64,000 nt of DNA, taken from contig JAMZNZ010000004.1 of the NCBI GenBank assembly GCA_024178355.1, positions 1-64,000 of the forward strand, read 5' to 3'. A program made the translations under genes and the position numbers. Source of the stretch: Maricaulaceae bacterium EIL42A08 (GTDB lineage: Bacteria > Pseudomonadota > Alphaproteobacteria > Caulobacterales > Maricaulaceae). The notes below the pieces were generated by a model. That model worked only from the letters and a program-made list of their open reading frames with translations. It had not been told where the DNA came from and made no database searches. Positions 24,786 to 33,209 of the stretch are shown here, one piece after another. Each line of letters starts with the position of its first letter. The first letter of the stretch is position 1.

Positions 24786-26480
24786 CGCAGGCACCCCGCC
24801 CCGGCGCGCGGTATCGCGCCACAGCCCGTCAAATCTCTCATCGGGGGACGGTCCGCAAAGCGGCAGGCGATCGGCCACAGCCGCGCGAACGCCGCTCCAG
24901 ACTTCACGGCAATCGGTCAGCCCCAGCTTTAACGGGGCCTCGCTCGCGGTCTGGCGCAGCGCAGCCTCCCCCTCTGACGCGGTGCCCGCATCAGCGCCTT
25001 TGACATGGGTTGCCCCCACCAGCACCTCACCGCGAGCCATCGGAGCCACATAGCCCCCCCACGCCGCCGGAGCCTGCAAGCGATCGTCCGTGCCAAAACG
25101 GGCCACCTGCCCGGCCGTGGCTTCAAGGTGCAAGGACCCCAGCCCGCTTGCCGCATACCCGCCAGCGACGATGGCCGTTTCAAACGGCCCGTAGGTCGCC
25201 TGGTTGGCATCGCTCAGCCTCCAGCCGCCTTCATTGCGCGACAGCCCGACAACCTGGCAATCAACCGGCTCCAGAGCGCCTGCGAGGCCGCGAACGATTG
25301 TACCCGGATCAAAGCTGCCCGCTGCCTCCATCCAGAGCCCGGCCCTGACTGGAACGCCCATACGCTGACTTGCGGCATCAGCGTCAACCCAGGTGAAGCG
25401 ATCATCGAGACGATCTGCAAGCGCTTGCAAACGGGCCAGGCCCTTTTCATCCTCGGCACATCGCAACACCCCGGACGCGTCCAGCCAGCCATGCTGGCGA
25501 TACAGGTTGGACGCGTAGTCAAAAGCAGCCAGAAGCGCACGATTATGGGGCCGATCGGCAGCCTCAAGCCGCGGCGTCAAAAGACCAAGCGGTGCCCCAG
25601 ACGCGCCCTTCGCCCAGCCGCCCTCTGCAAACACGGTCGGTGTTCGACCCCGCCGCGCCAACGCTTCAACCAGCGAGGCCGCCGCGATCCCGCCACCGAT
25701 AATCGCAATGTCGCCAGACGCAGGGGCCGGTTGGGCGAAACCTGCCTCTTCCACCTCAGAGGCATCGCCAGAGTAGATCGCTTCGAGGCGCTCTCGCTTA
25801 CGGCCAAATCCGGGGCGCTTCTCCACCGCAAAGCCAGCCTCAGCCAGCCCCCTGCGGACAAAGCCGGCAACGGTAAAGGTGGCCGCTGGCGCGCCTGGTC
25901 TGGACAGGCGCGCGATGTGTGAGAACAGCTCTGGTGTCCACATGTCAGGATTTTTGGCGGGCGAAAACCCGTCGAGAAACCAGGCGTCGGCCTTGAAGCT
26001 CATATTGGTGAGCGCCGCGTGGCTTTCATCATGAAACACGGTCAGCGTGATGCGGCCATCGGCGAAGCCCCGGCGGTGGGCACCCTTTTGGGGCGATGGC
26101 CAGCTTTGAAGAAGCGGCGTGGCCAGCGGCTCCAGTTCCGGGAAGGCCGCCAGGGCCCGAGCTGCGTGCTCGCGGTGCAGAGGCCAACCCTCCACCGACA
26201 CAAAGTGAAGCCGGGCGTCAGGCCTGGCGTGGCGTAGAAACTGCTGCGAAAGCGCGAGAAAATTAAGGCCCGTCCCAAAGCCCAGCTCCCCCACCACGGT
26301 CAGGTCATCATTAAATCGCTCTGGAAATCCGGCCCCGGCCAGGAAGACGGCTCGGGTCTCCTCCAGCCCGTTCTCTGCCGAGAAATAGACGTCACCGCTC
26401 AGGTCGGATACAGGACCACCCTCCCCCCAGGACAAGGCGGCGTGCGGGCGTTTGAGCGTGTGGAGATCTGTGTCAGCCAT
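24591..26480 (-). CDS. mnmC: tRNA 5-methylaminomethyl-2-thiouridine biosynthesis bifunctional protein
   Basis: 629-residue bifunctional enzyme finishing the mnm5s2U modification at wobble U34 of tRNAs. The N-terminal methyltransferase (DUF752, MnmC2) has VVGELGFGTGLNFLAL and a DAWFLDGFSPAKNPDMW motif. The C-terminal FAD-dependent oxidase (MnmC1) begins near residue 250 with IAIIGGGIAAASLVEALARRG and ends with the conserved HPARFAWRALKRG. Domain order and length match MnmC. The start is ATG 26480; the in-frame TTG 26495 is upstream without better support. It is a single gene on this strand, with the motA terminator region behind. Confidence 0.94.
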   Translation of the reverse strand: MADTDLHTLKRPHAALSWGEGGPVSDLSGDVYFSAENGLEETRAVFLAGAGFPERFNDDLTVVGELGFGTGLNFLALSQQFLRHARPDARLHFVSVEGWPLHREHAARALAAFPELEPLATPLLQSWPSPQKGAHRRGFADGRITLTVFHDESHAALTNMSFKADAWFLDGFSPAKNPDMWTPELFSHIARLSRPGAPAATFTVAGFVRRGLAEAGFAVEKRPGFGRKRERLEAIYSGDASEVEEAGFAQPAPASGDIAIIGGGIAAASLVEALARRGRTPTVFAEGGWAKGASGAPLGLLTPRLEAADRPHNRALLAAFDYASNLYRQHGWLDASGVLRCAEDEKGLARLQALADRLDDRFTWVDADAASQRMGVPVRAGLWMEAAGSFDPGTIVRGLAGALEPVDCQVVGLSRNEGGWRLSDANQATYGPFETAIVAGGYAASGLGSLHLEATAGQVARFGTDDRLQAPAAWGGYVAPMARGEVLVGATHVKGADAGTASEGEAALRQTASEAPLKLGLTDCREVWSGVRAAVADRLPLCGPSPDERFDGLWRDTARRGGVPASGVGQGLSGPVLLSALGARGFAHAPLLAEEIASALCGEPACLERDGLQALHPARFAWRALKRGA

Positions 26481-26532
26481 GGCTTGCCATGCCAAAGCTT
26501 TGTCGCGCTTTCAAGCGCGCAGATAACAAGAA

Positions 26533-26567
26533 CAAGAAAAGGCCGCCCGCATTGACTGCGAGCGGCC
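26533..26567 (-). terminator. Rho-independent terminator of motA
   Basis: On the minus strand GGCCGCTCGCA-gtcaa-TGCGGGCGGCC pairs over 11 bp with one U-G wobble and is followed by TTTTCTTG. It is about 35 bp after the motA stop. Confidence 0.85.
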
Positions 26568-26600
26568 CGGGCCGGGTTTGGTCCCGGTTCTTCGCTATTG

Positions 26601-27467
26601 TTACACCGTTGGTGCATTGGACACCGCGTCTTCAAGTTCGCCAAAGCTTGGCTGGAAGTCTGACGGCACATTGCCGCGACCAATCTCCACCGAGATCTGG
26701 GCTGCATTGCCGTGCAGGTGCGCCACAAGCACAGCCTGGATGATTTTGTAGAAGGCGGCTTCCTCGTCATAGATCTGGCCCAGACGCGCGGCGATCGGTC
26801 CCACCAGGCCATAGGCCAGGAACACTCCGAGGAAGGTTCCCACCAGCGCAGAACCAATCTTCGCACCCAGCACCGCCGGCGGGCTGTCGATCGCACCCAT
26901 GGTTTTGATGATACCCAGCACAGCTGCCACAATCCCCAGCGCCGGCAGGCCATCAGCCATCGTCTGAAGCGCGTGAGCAGGACCCGCGGCTTCGTGGTGA
27001 TGCTTCTCGATCTGCTTTTCCATGGCATCTTCGACCTGGTGCGGATCTTCCAGATTCATGGTCATCATGCGCAAGGTGTCGCAAATGAAGTGAACCGCGA
27101 AATGGTCCTTCATGATTTTGGGATAAGCCGAGAAGATCGAGCTCTCGTGCGGCTTCTCGATATGAGACTCCAGCGCGATCACGCCCTTGGTCTTCATCGT
27201 CTTGGTCAGCTGGAACAGAAGCGTCAGCAGGTCGACATAGTCCTGCTGCTTCCACTTCGAGCCGCTCAGCAACTTGCCGAAATCCTTCAGCGTCTGCATC
27301 ACGGTGCCAAAGGCATTACCAATCAGGAATGCGCCAACGGCGGCCCCGCCGATCATCATCATTTCAAAGGGCAGAGCCTTGACGATGATGTCGAATTTAC
27401 CGCCCGCGAGCGTAAATCCTCCGAACACCATGCCAAAGACGACAAGGACGCCTATGATCTGAAACAT
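26601..27467 (-). CDS. motA: Flagellar motor stator protein MotA
   Basis: 288-residue inner-membrane protein forming, with MotB, the proton-driven stator of the flagellar motor. There are four membrane segments: two at the N-terminus (about 2-22 and 35-52) and two after residue ~170 (LGIVAAVLGIIKTMG and LVGTFLGVFLAYGLVG). Between them lies a large cytoplasmic loop (residues ~60-165) that contacts the rotor. Length and motifs (GAIDSPPAVLGAKIGSALVG) match MotA. motB is not next to it, so the pair is split in this genome. A terminator follows it. Confidence 0.95.
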   Translation of the reverse strand: MFQIIGVLVVFGMVFGGFTLAGGKFDIIVKALPFEMMMIGGAAVGAFLIGNAFGTVMQTLKDFGKLLSGSKWKQQDYVDLLTLLFQLTKTMKTKGVIALESHIEKPHESSIFSAYPKIMKDHFAVHFICDTLRMMTMNLEDPHQVEDAMEKQIEKHHHEAAGPAHALQTMADGLPALGIVAAVLGIIKTMGAIDSPPAVLGAKIGSALVGTFLGVFLAYGLVGPIAARLGQIYDEEAAFYKIIQAVLVAHLHGNAAQISVEIGRGNVPSDFQPSFGELEDAVSNAPTV

Positions 27468-27534
27468 TATCCCACCACCCGTTCTGGATGGACGCCTCCT
27501 GGCTGGCGGATTTTTCCGCTCTGGGACTACCAGG

Positions 27535-27555
27535 ACCGTCCGATTACGGGACGGT
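27535..27555. promoter_or_regulatory. Perfect inverted repeat between motA and the mipZ-like gene
   Basis: ACCGTCC-N7-GGACGGT, 7-bp arms, in the 240-bp divergent region 68-88 bp upstream of the motA start. It could be an operator or a short hairpin in a leader. No known binding motif was recognised. Confidence 0.35.
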
Positions 27556-27707
27556 TATAGGCATGGGATGCTTAAGGTCCGGTTTTCAAGGCGTTAGACC
27601 TTTGTTCAGAACCAGGCCCTGCCCAAAGCCATCGCACCCCTGTCTGGCACAAGCCCTGCATCGGCCATCCAGTTAGAGGGCCGACACAGCGTGTGGGAGC
27701 AGATTTC

Positions 27708-28457
27708 ATGGCGATCATTACCGTTGCGAGCATCAAGGGCGGCGTGGGCAAATCCACGCTGGCCATTCATATCGCCGCGGCCCTGCAGTCCCAGCGCCTG
27801 AACGCCACCCTGATTGATACCGACATTGACCAGCTTTCCAGCCAGCGCTTCCTCAATTGGCGCACAACGCGTCTGAATGGAGCGGCAAAGGCGGTGCTGA
27901 GCCTGCCCGAGATCGAGATCGACAGTGGGACCCATGCGCGTATCCGCTTTGAAAACATGATCCGAGACGCAGCACGCGCTGGCGATGTGATCATCGACCT
28001 GCCCGGAAGCCGCTCACAGCTTATGGAACCGGCGCTCGTGCGCAGCCAGATCGTCGTGACGCCGATCAATGAAAGCTTTGTCGATCTGGACGTGATCGGA
28101 TCAAGGGACGGCACCCCGGGCCCGCTGACCGAGAGCATTCTTCAGGCCAGACAGGTTCGTGCAGATCAGGGCCTGCGTCCCTTGCGCTGGACCATCATCC
28201 GCAACCGCCTGTCGACGCTCTACAGTCGCAATGCCGAAGCCGTGGATGAGCGCCTGCGCCGGCTCGCGGAAACCTTTGACTTTGATATCGGCCCGGGCCT
28301 AACCGAGCGCGTGGTGTTCCGCGAGCTCCATGATGAAGGCCTGACGCTTCTTGATGCCATGAATGACGATAACGTACGCCCCACCCTTTCCGCCGTCGCA
28401 GCCCGATCCGAGCTTCGCGCCGTGATGGAAAACCTGGCGCTGCCGTCACGCTTCTAA
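27708..28457 (+). CDS. MipZ-like ParA/MinD-type ATPase
   Basis: 249-residue deviant Walker ATPase: KGGVGKST with signature Lys10 and Walker Lys15. Several features are those of MipZ rather than plasmid ParA: the IDTDIDQLSSQRFLNWR block after the P-loop, VTPINESFVDLDVIG, an IIRNRL motif, and IGPGLTERVVFRELHDEGLTLLD near the C-terminus. MipZ forms gradients from the chromosome-bound ParB and inhibits FtsZ assembly near the poles, placing division at mid-cell. This protein is shorter than Caulobacter MipZ (about 290 residues) and could be a paralogue. ATG 27708 has GGGAG upstream. It is monocistronic. Confidence 0.82.
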   Translation: MAIITVASIKGGVGKSTLAIHIAAALQSQRLNATLIDTDIDQLSSQRFLNWRTTRLNGAAKAVLSLPEIEIDSGTHARIRFENMIRDAARAGDVIIDLPGSRSQLMEPALVRSQIVVTPINESFVDLDVIGSRDGTPGPLTESILQARQVRADQGLRPLRWTIIRNRLSTLYSRNAEAVDERLRRLAETFDFDIGPGLTERVVFRELHDEGLTLLDAMNDDNVRPTLSAVAARSELRAVMENLALPSRF

Positions 28458-28559
28458 GACCGGTACCAAACCACTCTCCAGCCCAGCCCTGAATGACAAC
28501 GTGGGTCAGACACCGCTTCTGGACCTTTGCGTCTGTAGCGTCTAAACCGCGCGCAAATT

Positions 28560-28580
28560 GGCGCGGCGGGCTGCCGCGCC
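28560..28580 (+). promoter_or_regulatory. GC-rich hairpin in the leader of gap
   Basis: GGCGCGGC-gggct-GCCGCGCC, a perfect 8-bp stem ending about 38 bp before the gap ATG and before its ribosome binding site. It could be a leader structure or a terminator for the upstream mipZ-like gene, but no T-run follows. Confidence 0.45.
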
Positions 28581-28618
28581 GGGCACAGCTAACAGACTAA
28601 AAAGAGCAGGAGCGCATC

Positions 28619-29629
28619 ATGGCCCTTCGTGTGGCGATCAACGGGTTTGGCCGGATCGGCCGTCTGGCTTTGCGTGCGGTGCTGGAGCACCAGCGCACCA
28701 ACGAGATTGAAGTTGTCGCGATCAACAATTCAGGCTCGGCCGCCGATGCGGCTCACCTGTTTGCCTATGATAGCGTCCATGGTCGCTACGCCGGTTCGTT
28801 CACCACCGGCGATGACTGGCTGGATCTGGGCTACGGCAAGATCACGAAGGTCAACGAGCGCGACCCGGCCAGGCTGCCCTGGGCCGATATGGGCATCGAC
28901 CTGGTCATGGAATGCACGGGCGCGTTCAACGACAAGGAAAAAGCCTCAGCCCACCTGGCGGCAGGGGCCAAGCGCGTGCTGTGCTCTGCACCGGCCAAAA
29001 ACGCGGACAAGACCATCGTCTACGGCGTGAACCACGACCAGCTGACCTCAGACGACACCGTCGTTTCCAACGCCTCGTGCACCACCAATGGCCTGGCCCC
29101 CGTTGCCAAGGTTCTAAACGATGCGGTGGGCATTGAGCGTGGTCACATGACCACGATCCACGCCTACACCGGCGACCAGTATACGCTGGATAAAAACCAC
29201 AAGGACCTGCACCGCGCCCGCGCGGCAGCCATGTCCATGATCCCGACCACCACCGGCGCGGCGAAAGCTGTTGGTCTGGTCCTGCCTGAACTGGTGGGCA
29301 AGCTGGATGGCGCGGCCGTTCGGGTGCCAACCCCGAACGTCTCGCTGATCGACCTGGTGTTCATGCCCGGCAAAGCCACCAGCGCTGAAGAGATCAACGC
29401 TGCGGTCAAGGCGGCTGCGAACGGCCCGCTGAAGGGCATTCTGGGCTGTGACGAGATCCCGCTGGTCTCGATCGACTATAATCACGACCCGCGTTCGTCC
29501 ATCGTGGCGCTGGACAAGACCAAGGTCATCGACGAGAAGCTGGTTCGCGTCATGACCTGGTATGACAATGAGTGGGGCTTTGCCAATCGCATGCTCGATA
29601 CCGCCGTGGCCATGGGGCGCTTGATCTAG
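28619..29629 (+). CDS. gap: Glyceraldehyde-3-phosphate dehydrogenase, type I
   Basis: 336-residue cytoplasmic glycolytic/gluconeogenic enzyme. The Rossmann motif INGFGRIGR covers residues 7-15, and catalytic Cys154 is in SNASCTTNG. The HAYTGDQ and RARAAAMSMIPTTTGAAKA blocks include the conserved catalytic His and phosphate site. The C-terminus WYDNEWGFANRM is typical. At the end of beta-2, where NAD-specific enzymes have Asn-Asp, the sequence reads INNSG (Asn37 instead of Asp), which could relax NAD over NADP preference. AGGAG precedes the ATG. It heads the gap - pgk - aldolase series. Confidence 0.97.
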   Translation: MALRVAINGFGRIGRLALRAVLEHQRTNEIEVVAINNSGSAADAAHLFAYDSVHGRYAGSFTTGDDWLDLGYGKITKVNERDPARLPWADMGIDLVMECTGAFNDKEKASAHLAAGAKRVLCSAPAKNADKTIVYGVNHDQLTSDDTVVSNASCTTNGLAPVAKVLNDAVGIERGHMTTIHAYTGDQYTLDKNHKDLHRARAAAMSMIPTTTGAAKAVGLVLPELVGKLDGAAVRVPTPNVSLIDLVFMPGKATSAEEINAAVKAAANGPLKGILGCDEIPLVSIDYNHDPRSSIVALDKTKVIDEKLVRVMTWYDNEWGFANRMLDTAVAMGRLI

Positions 29630-29640
29630 CCACGCCTTGA

Positions 29641-29673
29641 GGCCCCGACGGCCTGAAAGGTCGGTCCGGGGCC
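29641..29673 (+). terminator. Terminator-like hairpin after gap
   Basis: GGCCCCG...CGGGGCC encloses an inner GAC/GTC pairing 12 bp after the gap stop. The following sequence TTGATC is not a clear T-run, so attenuation between gap and pgk is as likely as full termination. Confidence 0.5.
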
Positions 29674-29689
29674 TTGATCAGATTTGAAT

Positions 29690-29738
29690 GAGGTCCCGGC
29701 TCTGCGCCGCTTCGCGACTTGGCCGGGATTTCAAGTAG
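29690..29738 (+). repeat. Hairpin repeat family 2, copy 2
   Basis: GAGGTCCCGGCTCTGCGCCG through CTTGGCCGGGATTTCAAG, aligned with copy 1 at 10200-10241. Its CCCGGC and GCCGGG ends pair. It ends only 18 bp before the pgk ATG, so it forms part of the pgk leader next to the GGAGAG ribosome binding site. Confidence 0.65.
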
Positions 29739-29756
29739 AGCCGGAGAGACTTCGCC

Positions 29757-30956
29757 ATGATCCGCCGCCTTCAAGATGCTGACGTCGCCGGCAAGCGCGT
29801 GCTTGTGCGCGTGGACTTCAACGTGCCCATGCAGGACGGACAGGTCAGCGACGACACTCGTTTGCGTTCCGCCCTTCCTACGATTGAGCATCTGCGCGAG
29901 GCCGGGGCCAAAGTCATTCTGGCCGCGCACTTTGGTCGACCCAAAGGCCAGCGCAATCTGGACATGAGCCTGGCACCCGTGGCCACCGCCCTTGATGCGC
30001 TGATCGACGGCGTCGACGTGAAATTTGTCTCTGACTGTGTGGGAGAGGATGCCGAGCAGGCGGTTTCCCGGCTCGCCGCAGGCGGCGTGCTGCTTTTAGA
30101 GAATACGCGCTTTCACGCAGGCGAAGAAAAGAATGATCCCGAGTTCGCCGCTGAGCTGGCAAAGCTCGCCGACCTCTATGTGAACGATGCCTTCTCCGCC
30201 GCCCATCGCGCCCACGCCTCCACTGAAGGTGTGGCGCGGCTGATCCCGGCCTATGCCGGGCTGGCGCTGCAGCGCGAGATCGATCACGTCACGGCGGCAT
30301 TGGAAAACCCGTCACGTCCACTCCTGGCCGTGGTGGGCGGGGCGAAGGTCTCCACCAAGATCGACCTTCTGAAAAACCTCGTCACCAAGGTGGACCGCCT
30401 GTTTGTGGGCGGGGCCATGGCCAACACCTTCCTGGCAGCCAAGGGCCATGATGTGGGTGCGAGCCTGCATGAAGTGGACCTTCTGGATACCGCGCGCGAG
30501 ATCATGGACATCGCGGCGAAGTCGAATTCTGAAATCCTGCTACCAGTCGATGGCGTGGTGACGAAGGAGTTCAAGGCCAATGCGGAGCGCCGCGTCGTCA
30601 ATGTCGATGAAATTGGTGCTGACGAGATGATGCTCGACTGCGGCCCTAAAACCGTTGACCGGCTGGCCGATGCCATCGCCACCGCGCGCACGCTGGTCTG
30701 GAATGGACCGCTGGGTGCGTTTGAGATCACGCCCTTTGACACCGCCACGGTGGAAGCGGCGCGATTTGCCGCAGACCGGGCGAAAAACCACGGCCTGACA
30801 GCTGTGGCGGGCGGCGGCGACACGGTCGCAGCGCTTAATCACGCAGGTGCAGCAACAGATTTCACCTTCATCTCCACCGCGGGCGGGGCCTTCCTTGAGT
30901 GGCTTGAGGGCAAGGCACTGCCAGGAATTGAAGCGCTGAAGTCCGACGAGGCTTGA
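29757..30956 (+). CDS. pgk: Phosphoglycerate kinase
   Basis: 399 residues; catalyses 1,3-bisphosphoglycerate + ADP to 3-phosphoglycerate + ATP. The N-terminal signature [12 protein letters not shown] begins at residue 15, the substrate-binding AHFGRPKG follows near residue 61, and the [14 protein letters not shown] and hinge regions come after. The nucleotide-binding domain has [11 protein letters not shown] and the C-terminal GGGDTVAAL motif. The length is standard. The ribosome binding site GGAGAG is at the edge of a dispersed hairpin repeat. It lies between gap and the class I aldolase. Confidence 0.97.
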   Translation: MIRRLQDADVAGKRVLVRVDFNVPMQDGQVSDDTRLRSALPTIEHLREAGAKVILAAHFGRPKGQRNLDMSLAPVATALDALIDGVDVKFVSDCVGEDAEQAVSRLAAGGVLLLENTRFHAGEEKNDPEFAAELAKLADLYVNDAFSAAHRAHASTEGVARLIPAYAGLALQREIDHVTAALENPSRPLLAVVGGAKVSTKIDLLKNLVTKVDRLFVGGAMANTFLAAKGHDVGASLHEVDLLDTAREIMDIAAKSNSEILLPVDGVVTKEFKANAERRVVNVDEIGADEMMLDCGPKTVDRLADAIATARTLVWNGPLGAFEITPFDTATVEAARFAADRAKNHGLTAVAGGGDTVAALNHAGAATDFTFISTAGGAFLEWLEGKALPGIEALKSDEA

Positions 30957-31029
30957 CGTTCGGACCTGCCGACGCAATCAAGGGCGAAATTCTTCAGCCT
31001 ATCTGACCTAACCGATTTGGGGGACGACC

Positions 31030-32064
31030 ATGGAAATGGATCTGGATCAGCTCAACGAGATCGCTCTGCGCATGGTTGCGCCCGGCAAGGGCATCCTGGC
31101 CGCCGACGAAAGCACGCGTACCATCAAGAAGCGCTTTGACACGATCGGGCTTGAAAGCACCGCCGACAGCCGCCGCGACTGGCGCGAGATGCTGTTCCGC
31201 ACCGAGCCGGCCATGTCCGAGCACATCTCCTGCGTCATCCTCTATGATGAAACCATCCGCCAGAAGGCCGCCGATGGCACCCCGCTGACCAAGCTGATAG
31301 AAGACGCGGGCGCGATCCCGGGCATCAAGGTGGACTCAGGGGCCAAGCCGCTGGCGGGCGCGCCGGGTGAAACCATCACCGAGGGTCTCGATGGCCTGCG
31401 TGAGCGCCTGAACGAGTATTACGAGCTCGGGGCCCGCTTTGCCAAATGGCGCGCCGTGATCTCCATCGGGGCCAATGGCGACGACAGCGTCCCGTCCCAG
31501 TACTGCATCAACACCAATATGCACGCGCTGGCGCGTTATGCTGCGCTGTGCCAGGAAGCCAACATCGTCCCGATCGTGGAGCCGGAAGTCCTGATGGATG
31601 GCGACCACGACATCGAGCGCTGCTACGAGGTCACCGAGTTCGGCCTGAAGACGCTCTACAAGGAGCTGTTTGAGCAGGGCGTGATCCTGGAAGGCACAGT
31701 GCTGAAGCCGAACATGGTCATCTCCGGCACCGACTGCCCCGATCAGGCAAGCCGCGAAGAAGTCGCCGAGATGACGGTGCAGTGCCTGCTCAACGCCGTG
31801 CCCGCCGCTGTACCGGGCATTGCCTATCTGTCGGGTGGCCAGTCGGACGTGGACGCCACCGCGCACCTGAACATCATGAATGAGGGCTTCGACCTGCCCT
31901 GGCCGATGACCTTCTCCTATGGTCGCGCCCTGCAGGCGGCTCCGCTGAAAGCCTGGAACGGCTCCAACTTGGAAGCGGGCCAGAAAGCCTTCAACCACCG
32001 CGCCCGCATGAATGGCCTGGCCAGCATGGGCGAGTGGAATGAGGACATGGAGAGCGGCAGCTAG
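31030..32064 (+). CDS. fda: Fructose-bisphosphate aldolase, class I
   Basis: 344-residue Schiff-base aldolase cleaving fructose-1,6-bisphosphate. The N-terminal GKGILAADESTRTI matches the eukaryote-like class I family. The active-site lysine is in LEGTVLKPNMV, and GIAYLSGGQSDVDAT provides the phosphate-binding loop. This form needs no metal, unlike the class II enzyme common in bacteria. ATG 31030 follows GGGGGA; an ATG two codons later is a possible alternative. It is 73 bp downstream of pgk and 18 bp upstream of pnuC, so glycolytic genes and NAD-precursor uptake may share a transcript. Confidence 0.95.
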   Translation: MEMDLDQLNEIALRMVAPGKGILAADESTRTIKKRFDTIGLESTADSRRDWREMLFRTEPAMSEHISCVILYDETIRQKAADGTPLTKLIEDAGAIPGIKVDSGAKPLAGAPGETITEGLDGLRERLNEYYELGARFAKWRAVISIGANGDDSVPSQYCINTNMHALARYAALCQEANIVPIVEPEVLMDGDHDIERCYEVTEFGLKTLYKELFEQGVILEGTVLKPNMVISGTDCPDQASREEVAEMTVQCLLNAVPAAVPGIAYLSGGQSDVDATAHLNIMNEGFDLPWPMTFSYGRALQAAPLKAWNGSNLEAGQKAFNHRARMNGLASMGEWNEDMESGS

Positions 32065-32082
32065 GCTGCCCTCGCCCGTCCC

Positions 32083-32664
32083 ATGGGCTTTCTTGAACCC
32101 ATCGCCACCGTCCTGGGTCTGGCGCACCTGTTTTTGCTGATCCGGCAGAGCTTGTGGGCCTTCCCGGCGGGCATTGCCATGGTCAGCCTCTATGCGCTGA
32201 TCTTTTTCAACGCCCAGCTCTACGGCCAGGTGGGTCTGCAGGGCGTGTTCTGTGCGCTGCTGGCCTATGGCTGGTGGTACTGGCTGTCCCATCGCAGCCA
32301 GGCCGAAGCCGACGAGAAGGCCCCGGTAAAGACACTGAGCCTAAAGGCGCTGGCGATCTGGTTGATTGTCGGCGTGGTCGCCACGGCGGGGCTTGGCACA
32401 ATGATGGATCGCTATACCGATGGGGCCGCGCCCTATTTTGATGCCGGCATCGCCAGCTTTTCGCTGGTCGCCCAATTCCTGCTGGCGCGCAAATATCTTC
32501 AAAACTGGCTGGTCTGGATCGGTGTGGACGTGGTCGCCATCGGCCTGTTCTTTAGCCAGGGCCTTTACCTGACCAGCGGACTCTATGGGGTATTCCTGGC
32601 GATGTGCGTGTGGGGCTATATCGAATGGCGGCGCGACCGGACGCCTGAGGCCACCGCCGCATGA
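32083..32664 (+). CDS. pnuC: PnuC-family nicotinamide riboside transporter
   Basis: 193-residue inner-membrane protein with about six to seven hydrophobic segments (IATVLGLAHLFLLI, AGIAMVSLYALIFF, VFCALLAYGWWYWL, AIWLIVGVVATAGLG, then the C-terminal LVWIGVDVVAIGLFFSQGLY). The YGWWYW and WIGVDVV motifs are characteristic of PnuC, which takes up nicotinamide riboside by facilitated diffusion followed by phosphorylation trapping. The next gene overlaps it (ATGA) and encodes the matching kinase, which supports this assignment. Confidence 0.92.
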   Translation: MGFLEPIATVLGLAHLFLLIRQSLWAFPAGIAMVSLYALIFFNAQLYGQVGLQGVFCALLAYGWWYWLSHRSQAEADEKAPVKTLSLKALAIWLIVGVVATAGLGTMMDRYTDGAAPYFDAGIASFSLVAQFLLARKYLQNWLVWIGVDVVAIGLFFSQGLYLTSGLYGVFLAMCVWGYIEWRRDRTPEATAA

Positions 32665-33209
32665 CGCCCGCCCCCTACAGAGCCCGCACCATCGTCACAC
32701 ACGGCCCGGAAAGCACCGGCAAGTCGACACTGGCTGAGACGCTGGCCGCCCATTTCGGCGGCATTCTGGTGCCTGAATATGGCCGCGAGTATTGCGAGAT
32801 CCACGGCACCGATTGCGACGCACAGGACCTGCTCAACATTGCCGCCGGGCATAACGCGGCCGTTGATGCAGCCGGTCGGAAGACCGACGGGATGATCTTT
32901 TCTGATACCGATGCGCTGCTCACCGAGGTGTGGTCGCACATGATGCTGGGCGAAAGCTGTTTTAAAGCCGCGCCGCCGCGCATCTCCGGCGCGCTCTACC
33001 TGCTGACCGACATCGACACGCCCTTCGTTCAGGATGATTTGCGCGTCTATGGCGAGGATGCCAGCCGCCAGCACTTCTTCGCACTGTCCGAAGCCGCGCT
33101 GAAGCAGTACGGCGTCGACTATGTAAAGATCAGCGGCAGCTGGGCCGAGCGTGAGGCGGCGGCGATTGCAGCAGTTGAGGCTCGGTTTTCAGGTATGCTG
33201 ACCCCATGA
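32661..33209 (+). CDS. NadR-type ribosylnicotinamide kinase / AAA ATPase
   Basis: 182 residues. The P-loop GPESTGKST (residues 15-23) is followed by VPEYGREYCE, SDTDALLT and YLLTDIDTPFVQDDLR, all features of the C-terminal kinase domain of NadR. The N-terminal regulator and adenylyltransferase parts of E. coli NadR are missing. It should phosphorylate nicotinamide riboside entering through PnuC to NMN. It overlaps pnuC by ATGA at its start and the methyltransferase gene by ATGA at its end, so the three genes are translationally coupled. Confidence 0.9.
   Translation: MTPAPYRARTIVTHGPESTGKSTLAETLAAHFGGILVPEYGREYCEIHGTDCDAQDLLNIAAGHNAAVDAAGRKTDGMIFSDTDALLTEVWSHMMLGESCFKAAPPRISGALYLLTDIDTPFVQDDLRVYGEDASRQHFFALSEAALKQYGVDYVKISGSWAEREAAAIAAVEARFSGMLTP

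Noticed and set aside
25005-25922. 305-codon plus-strand open frame
   Set aside because: Antisense to mnmC; no motif, unusual amino-acid composition.
31336-32292. 318-codon minus-strand open frame
   Set aside because: Antisense to the class I aldolase and pnuC; His/Gln/Gly-rich translation typical of a shadow frame.
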